A DNA stretch of 37,548 nt from Lingula anatina (taxonomy: Eukaryota > Brachiopoda > Lingulata > Lingulida > Lingulidae): NCBI RefSeq assembly GCF_001039355.2, contig NW_019775568.1, forward strand, positions 84,247 to 121,794, written 5' to 3'. The notes under the pieces are model-generated. The model was not told the DNA's origin, did no database searches, and saw only the letters and a program-made list of their open reading frames with translations. The position numbers and the translations under genes were made by a program. The number at the start of each line of letters is the position of its first letter. The first letter of the stretch is position 1. Shown in pieces: positions 9,061 to 18,681 of this stretch.

Positions 9061-9855
9061 NCNGATTCCAAAAAGCATTTTTTGATCCGTTCTTAATTTT
9101 TTGCATTTCTGATATTCCCATTTCAGACCAGTGTACACCCTTACTTTCAGAACTTAAACAGAACTTAGAGGTAACCTTAAATCAGATGCTATAAATTTGC
9201 CATAACATTTTATTTGTCAAATAAACAAATACTACCATTTTATCCATTTTTTTTCTAAAAGCAAACATTTATTTTACATATGAGTGAGTTTTTTTAATAA
9301 CAAGGAAAAACGCATTACTGAAATATTAACAATATTTATTTTGTTTATAAAATAAATAGTTTAATATCACATACAAACTTTGATCTCTGAACACAAATCC
9401 AGCACTTACTCCCTTTTAACTAAATTTAGAAGAACTGCTAACATAACAAGACAACTGTATTTGTCATCCTACAATTTGTATGATTAGCTAGATTCATACT
9501 GATTTCAATGCAAATGATTATCATTAATAACAATTGTTATCATTATTATTTGGTAATTTCATCTACTAAGAGGAGATCATGGATCTTGATCCAGTTCAAC
9601 ATTGACATTCTGTACAGTTGTCTTTGCATGCACATCTGATAAGCTCCCAGCATGCACTGGGCACTTCAGGTGTAGTCATCCACACTGGCTCCCACTGCCA
9701 TAATCGGGCATATTTCAGTAAAAATCAAATTTAAAAAAATCAACTTGTCAAATGTATACTGACACCAAGCACAGTGTATATAAACCTAGTGGCCTTCCCA
9801 AAACTTCACCGTTTCCTTTGCACTGAACAGCCATTTGAAAGTTCTCAATACCCAA

Positions 9856-9882
9856 CAACACACACACACACACACACACACA
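9856..9882. repeat. (CA)n microsatellite
   Basis: About 13 CA units, equivalent to the longer tract at 7397-7433. Confidence 0.95.
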
Positions 9883-10059
9883 AAAGAAATAAAGGTTCCT
9901 CTCAGTGAATTAAAACACGACAATTATCTCAATCCAATTCCAACAGAGAAACAGCAGTAACAATAAACTCAGTGTATGGCATTTCTGTAACATAGTCCAA
10001 AATGTGTAATGATAGAAAAGTCCCACAAATCAAATAGTTGTTTTGGTGATGTTTCTCAC

Positions 10060-10234
10060 CTCATAGCAAGGGCAATTGTAAGTTCAATGCAGTAATTTCT
10101 GTGGGCATGCAAAAAAGAGTCCATAGCAAAAGAGAATGTGACTTTTGGTTGGCGCTGAAATCCCAGAAACTGCATGTCCATCAGTCCAGTGATGAAGGTC
10201 ATAATATTTGATAACTCTAATCCTTTTCTGCCAG
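10060..10234 (-). CDS. HECT-like C-terminal exon, copy 2
   Basis: A 175-nt minus-strand exon follows the acceptor TATTTCCCTTTCAG and ends at AG|GTGAGA. It is open in the frame GRKGLELSNIMTFITGLM, DMQFLGFQRQPKVTFSF, HAHRNYCIELTIALAMR. The order FITG, GF..QPK..F and a cysteine 20-odd residues later resembles the C-lobe of HECT ligases, where the catalytic cysteine sits in a T-C context; here it is Y-C. The start differs by three bases plus one from copy 1, so its phase does not obviously match the upstream exon. It is a candidate coding exon of a partial or decaying gene. Confidence 0.5.
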
Positions 10235-10442
10235 CTGAAAGGGAAATAGTGTAGTGCCCCATTAGAATACTTGCAAGCATAACATGAACACAATTCATTC
10301 ATAGTTTGTTCCCAAAATAAAAAGCACTTGCCAAAGTCAAAACCTCAATAGAAAATTTCTACACTAAAGAAGCAGCAGCAGTCATAATTTTTCCAAAATC
10401 AAACCCAAACTTAAATGTAGACATACCCACTATTTTGATTTA

Positions 10443-10858
10443 GGGCACATTCCCAATGGAACTATCAATCTATGTAGTCAGATTGAACCAACTCCAGGGG
10501 CGGATTTAGGCCGTCTTCTGGGTCTTCTGGAAGACGGCCAGATTTTCAAGTTTACATTGACGGATATCTATTTTTTTCTGTCAGAAGACGGTCAAAAATG
10601 GAGGATGGATCAATAAAGATAATTCGGAAGCCTGTCAGAAAATATCTCTGGATCCACCCCTGAACTCTGCAGGGACTCTGGCTGAATGCAATCATATTAA
10701 AACACCACCTCTTGTTTCCAAACTTGTATAATCACCAGCTTTTTTTATATATATTTTACTCAATGCCACGAGGCATGTTAACCTGACTGCATTCAGCTGG
10801 AGTCCCCATGGAGTTGGATCTATCTCTGTAGACTGGTAGTTTCATTGGGAATGGGTCC
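10443..10858. mobile_element. Foldback element with TTA target duplication
   Basis: The left arm begins GGGCACATTCCCAATG and the right arm, in reverse complement, begins GGACCCATTCCCAATG. The arms run about 75-85 bp each (…ACCAACTC.. / ..GAGTTGGATC…). TTA flanks both sides (10440-10442 and 10859-10861), the 3-bp target expected for PIF/Harbinger. The left arm is split by a nested MITE at 10495-10662. Confidence 0.75.
10495..10662. mobile_element. hAT-type MITE nested in the foldback
   Basis: The ends are CAGGGGCGGATTTAGG and, in reverse complement, CAGGGGTGGATCCAGAG, the terminal sequence typical of hAT elements. Length is 168 bp. Inside is a hairpin GGCCGTCTTC/GAAGACGGCC. AACTC flanks both ends (10490-10494 and 10663-10667); hAT duplications are normally 8 bp, so the superfamily call rests on the termini. 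Confidence 0.7.
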
Positions 10859-11001
10859 TTAGAGGGCAACTTACACTGTTTGTGTTCTACAGAAACATTT
10901 TCATTCAATTATTTACCGACAATTTGAAACAAAAGATTTAAATTCATAATATCAAAACAAGGTTTTTGTCAATTTAAAATGAAAAACTATCTAATTATTA
11001 C

Positions 11002-11111
11002 CTGTAGCCTCTCTTGAATATCTTAATAATTCTCCACATGTAATTTCCTCCTCTGCTTAGAAGACAATCAAGGAATGTTGGGCATGGACCTCCTTGAAGT
11101 AGGCCAAACTC
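11002..11111 (-). CDS. HECT-like exon, copy 2 (QGGPCP segment)
   Basis: The 110-nt exon lies between TTACAACATACA-side acceptor sequence (TTTCACAG in minus orientation) and CAG|GTAATA. It reads EFGLLQGGPCPTFLDCLLSR then GGNYMWRIIKIFKRGYR. Its phase 0 start fits the ATG|GT end of the exon at 11800-11849. Copy 1 (8199-8308) differs at a few residues, all conservative or frame-keeping. Confidence 0.5.
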
Positions 11112-11333
11112 CTGTGAAATTACAACATACAAATACTACGTATATATCATATCTTACACAAAAATACAACAAAAATACTCCTAGGAGATGGGCCAGAGAG
11201 ATGTTCCAACCTAGGATACCTGCAGGCTGGGGCTGAAATAATAAATGACATTAATAGGGCCACTTAAAGCTAAATGATGAAATGCGCATTTAGTTCCCAG
11301 TGGGAAAAAAATTGAACATAGCTCTGTAACTAA

Positions 11334-11548
11334 GGCTCTATTCCCATAGATTTTAGATCGATCTATCCCCGCGGGGAGTCTCACTAGATTACTTTCAGAT
11401 AATCCGACTTAAATGTCCGTCCCACCTACTACAAGCTGTAAGGGGATAATTAACTTTCGTGTCCGCCCGGCTGACAGCTATTTAGCGTGAACCCCCAGGG
11501 AGTTAGGTCGATCTAAAGTAGGTCGATCTAATCTATGGAAATGGGGTG
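11334..11548. mobile_element. 215-bp Harbinger-type MITE, filled site
   Basis: The ends are GGCTCTATTCCCATAGATT and, in reverse complement, CACCCCATTTCCATAGATT. TAA is duplicated at 11331-11333 and 11549-11551. The equivalent site in copy 1 (CTAAGTGATGGG, TAA at 8534-8536) is empty with a single TAA, which proves insertion with a 3-bp TWA-type duplication. Internal motifs include inverted GATCGATCTA stretches. Confidence 0.9.
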
Positions 11549-11799
11549 TAAGTGATAGGAGATATGAACCCTTAATCATAATGCTTCATTAATCATTTAA
11601 ATAATTTATTTAAACAAAGACATTATTTTGCATCTTTTGTGATAAAATCCTAAGTAAAACATTTTCCGGCATCAGTTTGCAGTATTTGTTGTTGTGATCA
11701 AATGGGTGTTAAAACAGTGCTGTTAGCTGTTCAGATGATCAGGGAGATATATCTGAATTTAATATTACAGTTTTCAACCCAAGAATGCCGTTTTTACAC

Positions 11800-11849
11800 C
11801 ATGAAATTGGCAAATTCACCCCGATTTATTTTTGATGCAGCAGGATTAT
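11800..11849 (-). CDS. HECT-like exon, copy 2 (REFF-equivalent)
   Basis: A 50-nt minus-strand exon lies between ...GTTATGAG and ATG|GTGTAA and reads (D)NPAASKINRGEFANFM. It resembles the 'D.GGP.REFF' start of HECT domains, and its phase 0 end is continuous with the exon at 11002-11111. The exon is very short and the acceptor lacks a strong pyrimidine tract, so the call depends on the neighbouring exons. Confidence 0.4.
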
Positions 11850-12045
11850 CTCATAACATGACAATATTTATTTTCCATATTATCTTAGAAGATAAGGAAA
11901 AAACCCAAATGTAACAATCAATCTCTCTTAAGTGATACCACTGAAAGCATAACAATTGACAAAGAACCGCGGCATGAAGAATCCATAATCAATACAACAG
12001 CTTAAAAATGCTTTAAATTATTTATATATGTATATATTTATATAT

Positions 12046-12217
12046 CTGGGGTAGCGCTAGCACTCGCCAATTTAGCCAAATGCTAAAACTGACTTAATTT
12101 GGCTTAACAAAAAGGACTTGATTTGGCAAATTTAGTCAAATAAAAACTATTTTTATAAGAAATTGACAAAAAAGTGATGATTTGGCTAAGCGAAAAAAAT
12201 TGCTAGCGCTACCCCAG
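12046..12217. mobile_element. 172-bp MITE with perfect 17-bp inverted repeats
   Basis: CTGGGGTAGCGCTAGCA at 12046-12062 is matched exactly in inverse at 12201-12217. TATAT flanks both sides (12041-12045, 12218-12222). The interior is AT-rich with repeated TTTGGC/TTTAGCC motifs and no ORF. The superfamily is not certain; a TA-type duplication is compatible with Tc1/mariner. Confidence 0.85.
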
Positions 12218-12389
12218 TATATGTTATGTATATATAATAATACTGTCAAAATGAAAAAAAGATGACAGTTGTGGGAGATAATCATTTGCTTCAAACATTG
12301 CAGTCTAGCAAAATATCATTTCAGAACATGGTTCCTCACAAATTTGTTTGTTACATTACTGCAATAATACTGTAATAATACTGCTTACC

Positions 12390-12551
12390 ATATCACCTTC
12401 CCATCTCTGGCTGTGTATATTCCACTTGTCCTAAAATTTGCCACATCCCATGTGTTGCATATCTGGATGAGATGACGGCTAGGGATGTTCTTGTTGGTTT
12501 TAACTGTCTGTTCCTTATTATTGAAAGCCATGCCCATGTAACCAGCTGCTG
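12390..12551 (-). CDS. Candidate exon upstream of the HECT-like exons
   Basis: On the minus strand, after CTTCTAGGCAG, an open frame from two near-adjacent ATGs reads MGMAFNNKEQTVKTNKN then HLIQICNTWDVANF and ARDGKVI up to ATATG|GTAAGC. The donor is good and the acceptor moderate. The orientation matches the HECT-like exons at lower coordinates. No domain is recognised; it could be part of that gene or chance. Confidence 0.25.
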
Positions 12552-12704
12552 CCTAGAAGCCACCATGTCAAACAGAAAAGTGCTGGAAAAAATAAAACAG
12601 TCCAGTCAACCACAAGTCTTGGTCATGAAGATGTCCGGTGTGCTTTTGTACTGGATACAGTATTTGGCACTGCAGCCAGTTGCAACAAAGCGTCAGTGCC
12701 ACCC

Positions 12705-12752
12705 GAGCTTGGGAATGAGGTACGGCACTGAGCTTGGGAATGAGGTACGGCT
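12705..12752. repeat. 25-bp direct repeat x2
   Basis: GAGCTTGGGAATGAGGTACG occurs twice with a 25-bp period (starts 12705 and 12730). The surrounding 12.55-13.05 kb holds no gene I can recognise. Confidence 0.85.
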
Positions 12753-13061
12753 GACAGAGAAATCAACAAGGTGCCAAGCGGGATGATCAAGTGAATTGAA
12801 ATGGGCATGTGTGTTCTGCAGCAGCGTGTCTGAGGAAGGGTGGACATTGACCTCAGAAGAACTGGATATTTTTTAAAATAAAAAGGGCTAGCATTTTGGG
12901 CATGTGTGCAGTTGGAAAATGTTGTCATGCTCCTAAAAGACTGAGTGCACTTTTATCCATGCCTCACCCTCTTCATAGCCATCCCTGGCTGGACCATACC
13001 AAACAGTTATGAGACATTGCTTGCCAGACTAAAGACCAGTACCAATCCCCCAATGTTGTAG

Positions 13062-13624
13062 GTGACACTTGGTTTGTATCTGATCTTGTCATATTTCAAT
13101 GACGGTCAGACTGTTACCAACCAGATACTTTTTAATCATACATATGATCACATTCCTCATGTACAGAATGTCTGGACGTGTGTCATTTGTTCCGTAAAAG
13201 ATAATTTAGGTACTGTTATTGAGAGATCTCCAGAGATTTTTATACTCGGGCTTGTGCAAGCATATGATATAAAAGGTTTTTATCTACTTATCTTAATAAT
13301 TAAGAAATATATTAGTTTAAGTAGAACGAAAACAGAAATCCCAACATGGGAAGGAACTAGACAATATGTTAATTATTACAGAAACATTTGTTTATATTCT
13401 TTATATATGTTGACCAACAAAAAACAACAAAATTATAAAAGAAAATGGGAAAATATTGATCGCATATTACAACTTAATTGACAATCAAGAAGCTAATGAT
13501 ATACCTCTTAGAATTTCAATTGTAAGGTTAACAACATGAATTGTCAATCTCTACTTTCTACCCGTTTATGCAATACTGTACAACCTTTTTTTTACTGAGA
13601 GAGAAAGAGAGTCCAAATATGTTA

Positions 13625-13663
<39 letters not shown>

Positions 13664-13723
13664 ATTCATAAGCCAAAAACTGTAAGAATGTATATTTATT
13701 TGCTACTGAATTGAAAAAAAAAA
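13062..13723 (+). mobile_element. LINE 3' end, copy B (139-codon intact frame)
   Basis: An ORF of 139 codons at 13062-13481 is intact. It shows VQNVWTCVICSV, then ERSPEIFILGLVQ, IIKKYISLSRTK, a WEGTRQYVNYYRN stretch and a final KRKWENIDRIL. This is the layout of C-terminal ends of L1/Tx1-like reverse transcriptase proteins: a degenerate zinc-knuckle region, 'P..fiLG', then basic helices. Noncoding DNA with a TG microsatellite and an A-tract ending at about 13723 follows. It extends about 80 bp further 5' than copy A. The reverse transcriptase domain is absent. Confidence 0.55.
13626..13657. repeat. (TG)n microsatellite in LINE 3' region
   Basis: Sixteen TG units followed by GCGCGC. Copy A (about 676-690) has only a short TGTGTG run, so the tract expanded in this copy. 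Confidence 0.95.
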
Positions 13724-13817
13724 AGTATTATCACATTCAAAGCAGAAACTATTAAGGTGAGAGAGTAGATTTAAAACCCACAAACTATCTATTCAACACC
13801 ATATCAGTTAAAAGCAC

Positions 13818-14190
13818 TGCAGGTTGTGGATTTTGTGCAGGCCTTTGAAACAGAAAGTGTAGAGGAAGTAGTGGGAAATGAGAGAGGAGCACAAGTAATT
13901 ATCAGAAGTGGGCCCCACGAAGGCGAAGTTAGAAAACATTAATCAAATCCAATGGGCTACAGCCAACTCACCCATATTGGCATAGCTGTTAACTATGGGT
14001 GTATTGATGACAATCTAGCGTATGCATGCAGTCAAAGTAGGTCAGTTGGCCAAATCATAACAACTGATATCTGTCATAAACTATGACAAGGCACGTAGGG
14101 ATTTGCAAGCCACCCTTAAGTTTCACTGGAGGAGTGACAGCTTACATTTATTTGCACTACATTTGGTACCAAAGATGACTCCCACTATTA
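13818..14190 (+). pseudogene. Gag-like retroelement fragment (copy B)
   Basis: This is the counterpart of 845-1200: VDFVQAFETESVEEVVGN, then QVIIRSG, with a frameshift soon after (GGGCCCCACGAAGG). The downstream SLHLFALHLVPKM-like stretch is still visible. It is inactive, and the LINE and pogo fragments flank it as in copy A. Confidence 0.45.
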
Positions 14191-14269
14191 ACCTCCCACA
14201 CCCAGCTCAAACAAATGGCTCAGATACATTCTGCAGCCTTACATGGACAGACGACCAGCCCTAATAATC

Positions 14270-14750
14270 CTGGATGTGTTTTCTGCCCGCACAACCGAGA
14301 AAAGAGGGGGCTGTGGCAAGCGTTTTCTGCCTACACAACTGAGAAAGTGAGGGAGGTAGCATGCAAATCCAATGCCACCATGGCTGTCATCCCTGGGGGC
14401 TGTACATCTAGGGCCCAGCCCCTAAACATGTCCTTGAATAGACTGTTCAAAGTGCACCTGAGGAAAGCGTGGACGGAGCACATGCAATGGTTAGCCATGG
14501 AAACAAAGGGAAAGTTTGAGAAATTGCCAATGGCCAGTTAACAGGGCATTGTTGCATGGGTGGCGTCGGCATGGAACAATATCAGCCCCGAAATGGTTGT
14601 CAAGTCGTTCTAAACAACTGGGATCATCAGTGTGTTGAAGGGGGAGGGATCCTGTCCAGCCAATGTTGTCCCAGATGTTTTGTTTAGCAGTGATGAGGGG
14701 GGTGACTTTTTTGGTTTTTCTGATGCAAGAGATGATCGACAGTGAGGATC
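14270..14750 (+). pseudogene. Pogo/Tigger-type transposase 3' fragment (copy B)
   Basis: The open stretch carries NATMAVIPGGCTSRAQPLNM, LNRLFKVHLRKAWTEHM and, after a stop, WVASAWNNISPEMVV, then DVLFSSDEGGDF. A local duplication of the VFCPHN/FSAYTTEK segment precedes it. Unlike copy A it has a single 50-bp unit between body and tail. It is inactive through stop codons. Confidence 0.75.
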
Positions 14751-14825
14751 CTTTTACAGATCTTACACAAACAACCAATGACCTCGAGAAATCTAAATCT
14801 TGAGGCAACTTAGAGCAATGACTAA

Positions 14826-15675
14826 TCAATTACCAACCCATCAGCCGACCTAAAAAATAATTCCACCAATCGAATCATAGAGGGATTAAGTGCTTACAAA
14901 CAAAGCACAAATCACATTAACAAATCAAAATTTAGAATCTCAGAGGAGGTCGTTAACATCCGTGCACCGACACTTATAATGAGAACAATCATGGAAGCAA
15001 GCATAAGTCTGTCTTCACAGCAATCAATCATCAAGTATCCAGAAAGCAGAAAGAACGCCTACAAACACAACAACTTTAGACACAACAGAGAGAACCAGTG
15101 GCCGAAACCAAGACAACATGACTCTCAGAAATGGCACAAAACAGGACCGCCAAAAGGCAGAATACCCAAGCAACCCGCACCTTTGAGTTCCCCACGAGAC
15201 TCTAATAACCCACATTACGAGGAGGTGATGGAAACTAAACAGTACATCACAGGATGTACAGAGAGGGTGAACCACAAACTGGCAACTAGAAAGGGGAACA
15301 CACAAAGTCAGAGCCAGGATAGATTTTAAAGGATGTCCTGGCCACGAAGCTCTCACCAACAAGCTAATTGAAATCCAGAACAAGGCTGCAGAGGCAATCA
15401 AGCATACAATCAAACTCCACATAGAGTATTTTGTGATAAAGGCCAAGGAGAACCATGAAGAAGCCCTAGCCCGCGAAAGCAAGGCAGAGGCCTTCTTTAA
15501 AATGCATGGGACGTACGAAATCAACGCCAGCCCTCAACCGACTCCCAACACCAACCCAGATCTACTGGAACAGGTCCGCACTCTGCTTTTAACAATGGAA
15601 TCCAAGAAGAAGAAGATCTTCACATCGACTAAAGCAAAACGCCGCACAGCTGCCACCCTGAAGTGCCTCAAATGA
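14826..15675 (+). pseudogene. Gag-like basic protein ORF with histone-type 3' end (copy C)
   Basis: An open frame without its own start runs from 14826 to 15329: ADLKNNSTNRIIEGL, NIRAPTLIMRTIMEA, RHNRENQWPKPRQ, PPKGRIPKQPAPLSS, NNPHYEEVMETKQYI. After a frameshift it continues as ARIDFKGCPGHEAL, EIQNKAAEAI and the ORF 15433-15675 (ARESKAEAFFKMHGTYE, LLEQVRTLLLTMESKKKK). It is rich in Lys, Arg, Gln and Asn, with a helical C-terminal third and a basic tail, like a nucleic-acid-binding gag or ORF1 protein. It is homologous to the ORF at 32233-32487 and to 28660-28800, with only about 35-40% identity at the C-terminus. I do not recognise the family. Confidence 0.5.
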
Positions 15676-15697
15676 GCCAGCAACACAAATTTAAAAC

Positions 15698-15713
15698 AGC
15701 CCTTTTCAGGGCT
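15698..15713 (+). promoter_or_regulatory. Histone-type 3' stem-loop
   Basis: AGCCCTTTTCAGGGCT forms a perfect 6-bp stem with a TTTC loop. The metazoan replication-dependent histone hairpin is GGYYCTTTTNARRGCC; only the outermost G-C pair is replaced, by A-T, with pairing kept. It starts 22 nt after the stop codon, within the spacing seen in histone mRNAs. AGGAAAAGC at 15726-15734 sits where the purine-rich histone downstream element would be. AATAAA at 15765-15770 follows. Confidence 0.7.
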
Positions 15714-15714
15714 A

Positions 15715-17384
15715 CACACATGCTCAGGAAAAGCAATACCATAATGTTCATATATACATATTGTAATAAATAAACAAGCCACAAGACCACTCTTTTGTCC
15801 CATCCCAAGGGCGAGAAACCCTCTCTTTACTTTGAAAGAAATCATGACCCTAGGGCGAGAAGCCCAAATATAACTAATAAAGAAAACATTAAAAAATAAA
15901 GAAGTCGCAGGATACTCACTCGGTCTTAACACCACTTGGGTCTAACTTAACAGAACTAGAATCACATCTGCTGTACCATCTATCTTAAACCTTGTTAAAA
16001 GTTGCGAGACATTAGGATGAAAAATACTAGCCGCCTAGCCAAAAACTAAGCAACAGCGGCCCTCCTAAAATCAATACCACCCTCACAAGGACTAGGAGAC
16101 AACCTCACACCTTAAATCCTAATCTCCAAATAAATTTCATCCAGTCAGAAAAGACCCTAAGTCTCAATCAATCAACGGACGCCCTCGGCTATTGAGCAAT
16201 CAACACGTCGTTGTCAGAACTCCCTGGCTCACAATAGTGACATGCAAGTTACACTTTTGTTACTGTTATTTATTTTATTTTCTTTCGGTTTTACAGACAC
16301 ATCTGTAGTGTAGATGTATATATTATTTGTTTTTTAAATACAGTGAACTACAAAATCTTTTTTGAGAAATGCTGAAAAAATCCAAGTCAGAAAGACTTCT
16401 TCCCTTGCTGCAGTTGATACCAATAGTTACATTTCTTGGTTATTTGAATATTTAGCCTGGACCCTTGCTGGCCCTAGGTGCAGCAGGGCCACACAATGAT
16501 CAAGAGCAACCTGTGCCTGTGTTGCAGTGCGATTGTAGAGGGTACCTGTTAAAATTATGGACAAACTGGAGGAACTAAATAAGAAAATGGACGATATACA
16601 ATAACTCATGAATGACAAAATAGTAGAGCCGAAGCCTTTTTACTACTACTAAAAGAACAGACCCGACAAGGAATATTAAGGGATCATCCAAAGACCAAGA
16701 CAAACGCGCGTCGATGGACGTTGTTAGAGTGGGGTTCATAAGAAATACTGTCCATAAATTTTACCCCGATCATAGGGAAGACAACTTTTGGAGCAAAATG
16801 GTGACTACCATGAACACAGCCAAAAGGAATCTTAGGAGTTAAAAAAAAAGTTGTAATCTCTATTGGCTGTGTTGACTCATTTAAATTGCATAAATGAAAT
16901 GATAACCTTCCTCTACATTCAAATTTTGACAATTGTTTATAATAATTTTAGTTGCAAAAAACATTAATTTCATTTCATTTTTAATTTTTGTTACTTTAAA
17001 TTTTTTACCGTAACATTATGGTTATTATTAATAATGATTCTTTGCATGATTCTTTAGATGAAGAAAACAAAAAGGCACCTGGTCCTGTTAGATCTAAATA
17101 TAGACTAAACTAGAGGATCAGAGAGGCGATACCGCCTCCAAATATTGTACCACCAGCTGGAGCAAACGCATTTGTATAGACCCCCACATACCAAAAATAA
17201 GGGACACAGCCACCAGTTTTGTGCTTGACAAGCTGTAAAAATGCAATCAACAAGAATTTTTTAACTATTGCAAAAAATATATATGGTACAATCNATATCA
17301 GAGACATGGCACACAAAATGTATATAACAAAAACAATAAACATTTTTTTTACAAAGTTGAACACGAGCACAACCTAGTTTTGAT
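15715..17384. other. Repeat-derived DNA without an intact gene
   Basis: 15.75-15.9 kb holds two GGGCGAGA-type hairpins shared with the 32.6 kb copy. About 16.56-16.84 kb contains a decayed ORF reading MDKLEELNKKMDDIQ and, in another frame, DVVRVGFIRNTVHKFY and DNFWSKMVTTMNTAKRN, probably an uncharacterised repeat protein. Nothing else can be supported; an N lies at 17294. Confidence 0.5.
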
Positions 17385-18162
17385 GGCCTTAATCAGAGAG
17401 CAAGAGAAACAGAGCCATCCAAGAGCTAGGTGATTCTGGGTGCGACCTTGGATAGAGAGGAAAAGGTTCTTTGGACAGTACCATACACTTTACATAGAGC
17501 TTGAATGGGAATCACAGGGTGACTTTATGAAATACCTACGGGTCGACCAAAACCTGTTCAGTGAACTCCTCCTTTGAGTCACTCCAAGGATTACCAAGAG
17601 TGATAGGTGTGAATGAAAACATTAGCCACTTTCACCGCAATGATTAGATAAGAGCACTGACATTAAATACATACATTTTTAGATTAAACACCATTATGTT
17701 CCATAATAATGTATTCACCAATTTCCTTGCTCTATGTTTAAGAGGCCGTAGACCATTGGAACCAGGATTGAAACTTGCCATCACTTTGCAATTCCTGGCA
17801 ACAGGAGCAAGCTACTGCAGTCTGGTATTCAACTTCAGGGTGGCTCATAACACCATATCCAAGTTCATACCAGAAGTGTGTACAGCAAAATATGAGGAGA
17901 ACAAGGTCAAACTCTTCACACCACCTTCAACTGCAGATGGCTAAAAGGATGAAGTGCACAAATTTAGTTCGAGGCAGAACTTTCATTTCACATGTGGAGC
18001 AATAGATGGAAAACGTGGCAATCAAGAAGCCAAACAACAGTGGTTCATTGTACTTTAACTACAAGGGGTTCTTTTCCATTGTCCTGCTTACCATAGTTGA
18101 TGCTGAGTACAACCTCTTTTGGTGTATGGGTGCCAATGACTCCTCATCTGATGGTGAGGAGT
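17385..18162 (+). pseudogene. PIF/Harbinger (HARBI1-like) transposase relic
   Basis: The N-terminal part reads WFWVRPWIERKRFFGQYHT and FMKYLRVDQNLFSELL. An insertion of about 130 bp follows. Then come RRPLEPGLKLAITLQFLATG, FRVAHNTISKFIPEVC, a stop, and KFSSRQNFHFTCGAIDGK. A one-base loss after GAIDGK shifts the frame to VAIKKPNNSGSLYFNYKGFF and MGANDSSSD. GAIDGKH and the D of 'D.GANGSSSD' are the first two catalytic regions of the DDE_Tnp_4 family. The third is missing, because the sequence changes to an unrelated repeat at about 18158. The Harbinger-type MITEs in this window could have been moved by such an enzyme. Confidence 0.85.
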
Positions 18163-18392
18163 TCACTGCACTATGTGAAGATATTAAGTTGCCAAAGACT
18201 CCTTTTGGATGTGAGACAGATAACAAAAGCTGCAACTGACTGTACTGTACATTTACCTTGTTTGATATTTGCAAATGTATTTTGGTCTCATGCCTTGTGG
18301 CAACTTCAGTAATATTTGCGATAAACTGATTCTAGCAAAGGGACGGCAGATTTGTTTCATAATTTCATATTTTGTCAAGGCAAAAAATAGCT
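18158..18392. repeat. Dispersed repeat shared with 33698-33940
   Basis: About 235 bp align with the segment upstream of the gypsy integrase end (GCACTATGTGA, CCAAAGACT, TTTACCTTGTTTGATATTTG, GATAAACTGATTCTA, TTTTGTCAA). At this locus it is joined to the Harbinger relic. Neither copy has a clean ORF through it. Confidence 0.75.
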
Positions 18393-18681
18393 GAGATTAC
18401 TAATTGGTGATACCTGATATTAAATCATTTTAGGATTTAGATAACCTTTATTGTGCTTGAGAAGCCAGCGTTTTGGCACCTCTGATGCAACGTTCATTTG
18501 CAACGTTCATTAACTTTAGGGAGTTTAGGGATACTCCCATTAGTTTGGACATTTCATTTCACTCCACCCAGTGACTTCATAGGAGAAAGACCTACTTCAC
18601 ATCTTGTTCTTTTGTAATTTCAAGGTTGTGACTTACAATTTATTATTTCAAGGATAGGCATTGTCACACATTTACATTGGA

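Larger units (their letters stand above)
9153..12064. repeat. Tandem segmental duplication, copy 2
   Basis: This is the second copy of the 6630-9059 segment. It is longer because it keeps a foldback element (10443-10858) with a nested MITE and carries an extra 215-bp MITE (11334-11548). Confidence 0.85.

Noticed and set aside
15024-15524. Long minus-strand ORF (166 aa)
   Set aside because: It is the shadow of the gag-like frame on the plus strand, which has homologues at 28.7 and 32.2 kb.
17110-17370. Minus-strand ORF with hydrophobic stretches and a GGTIFGGG motif
   Set aside because: It contains an N, has no homologue I recognise, no splice or promoter context, and AT-rich DNA readily gives Phe/Ile/Leu-rich frames.
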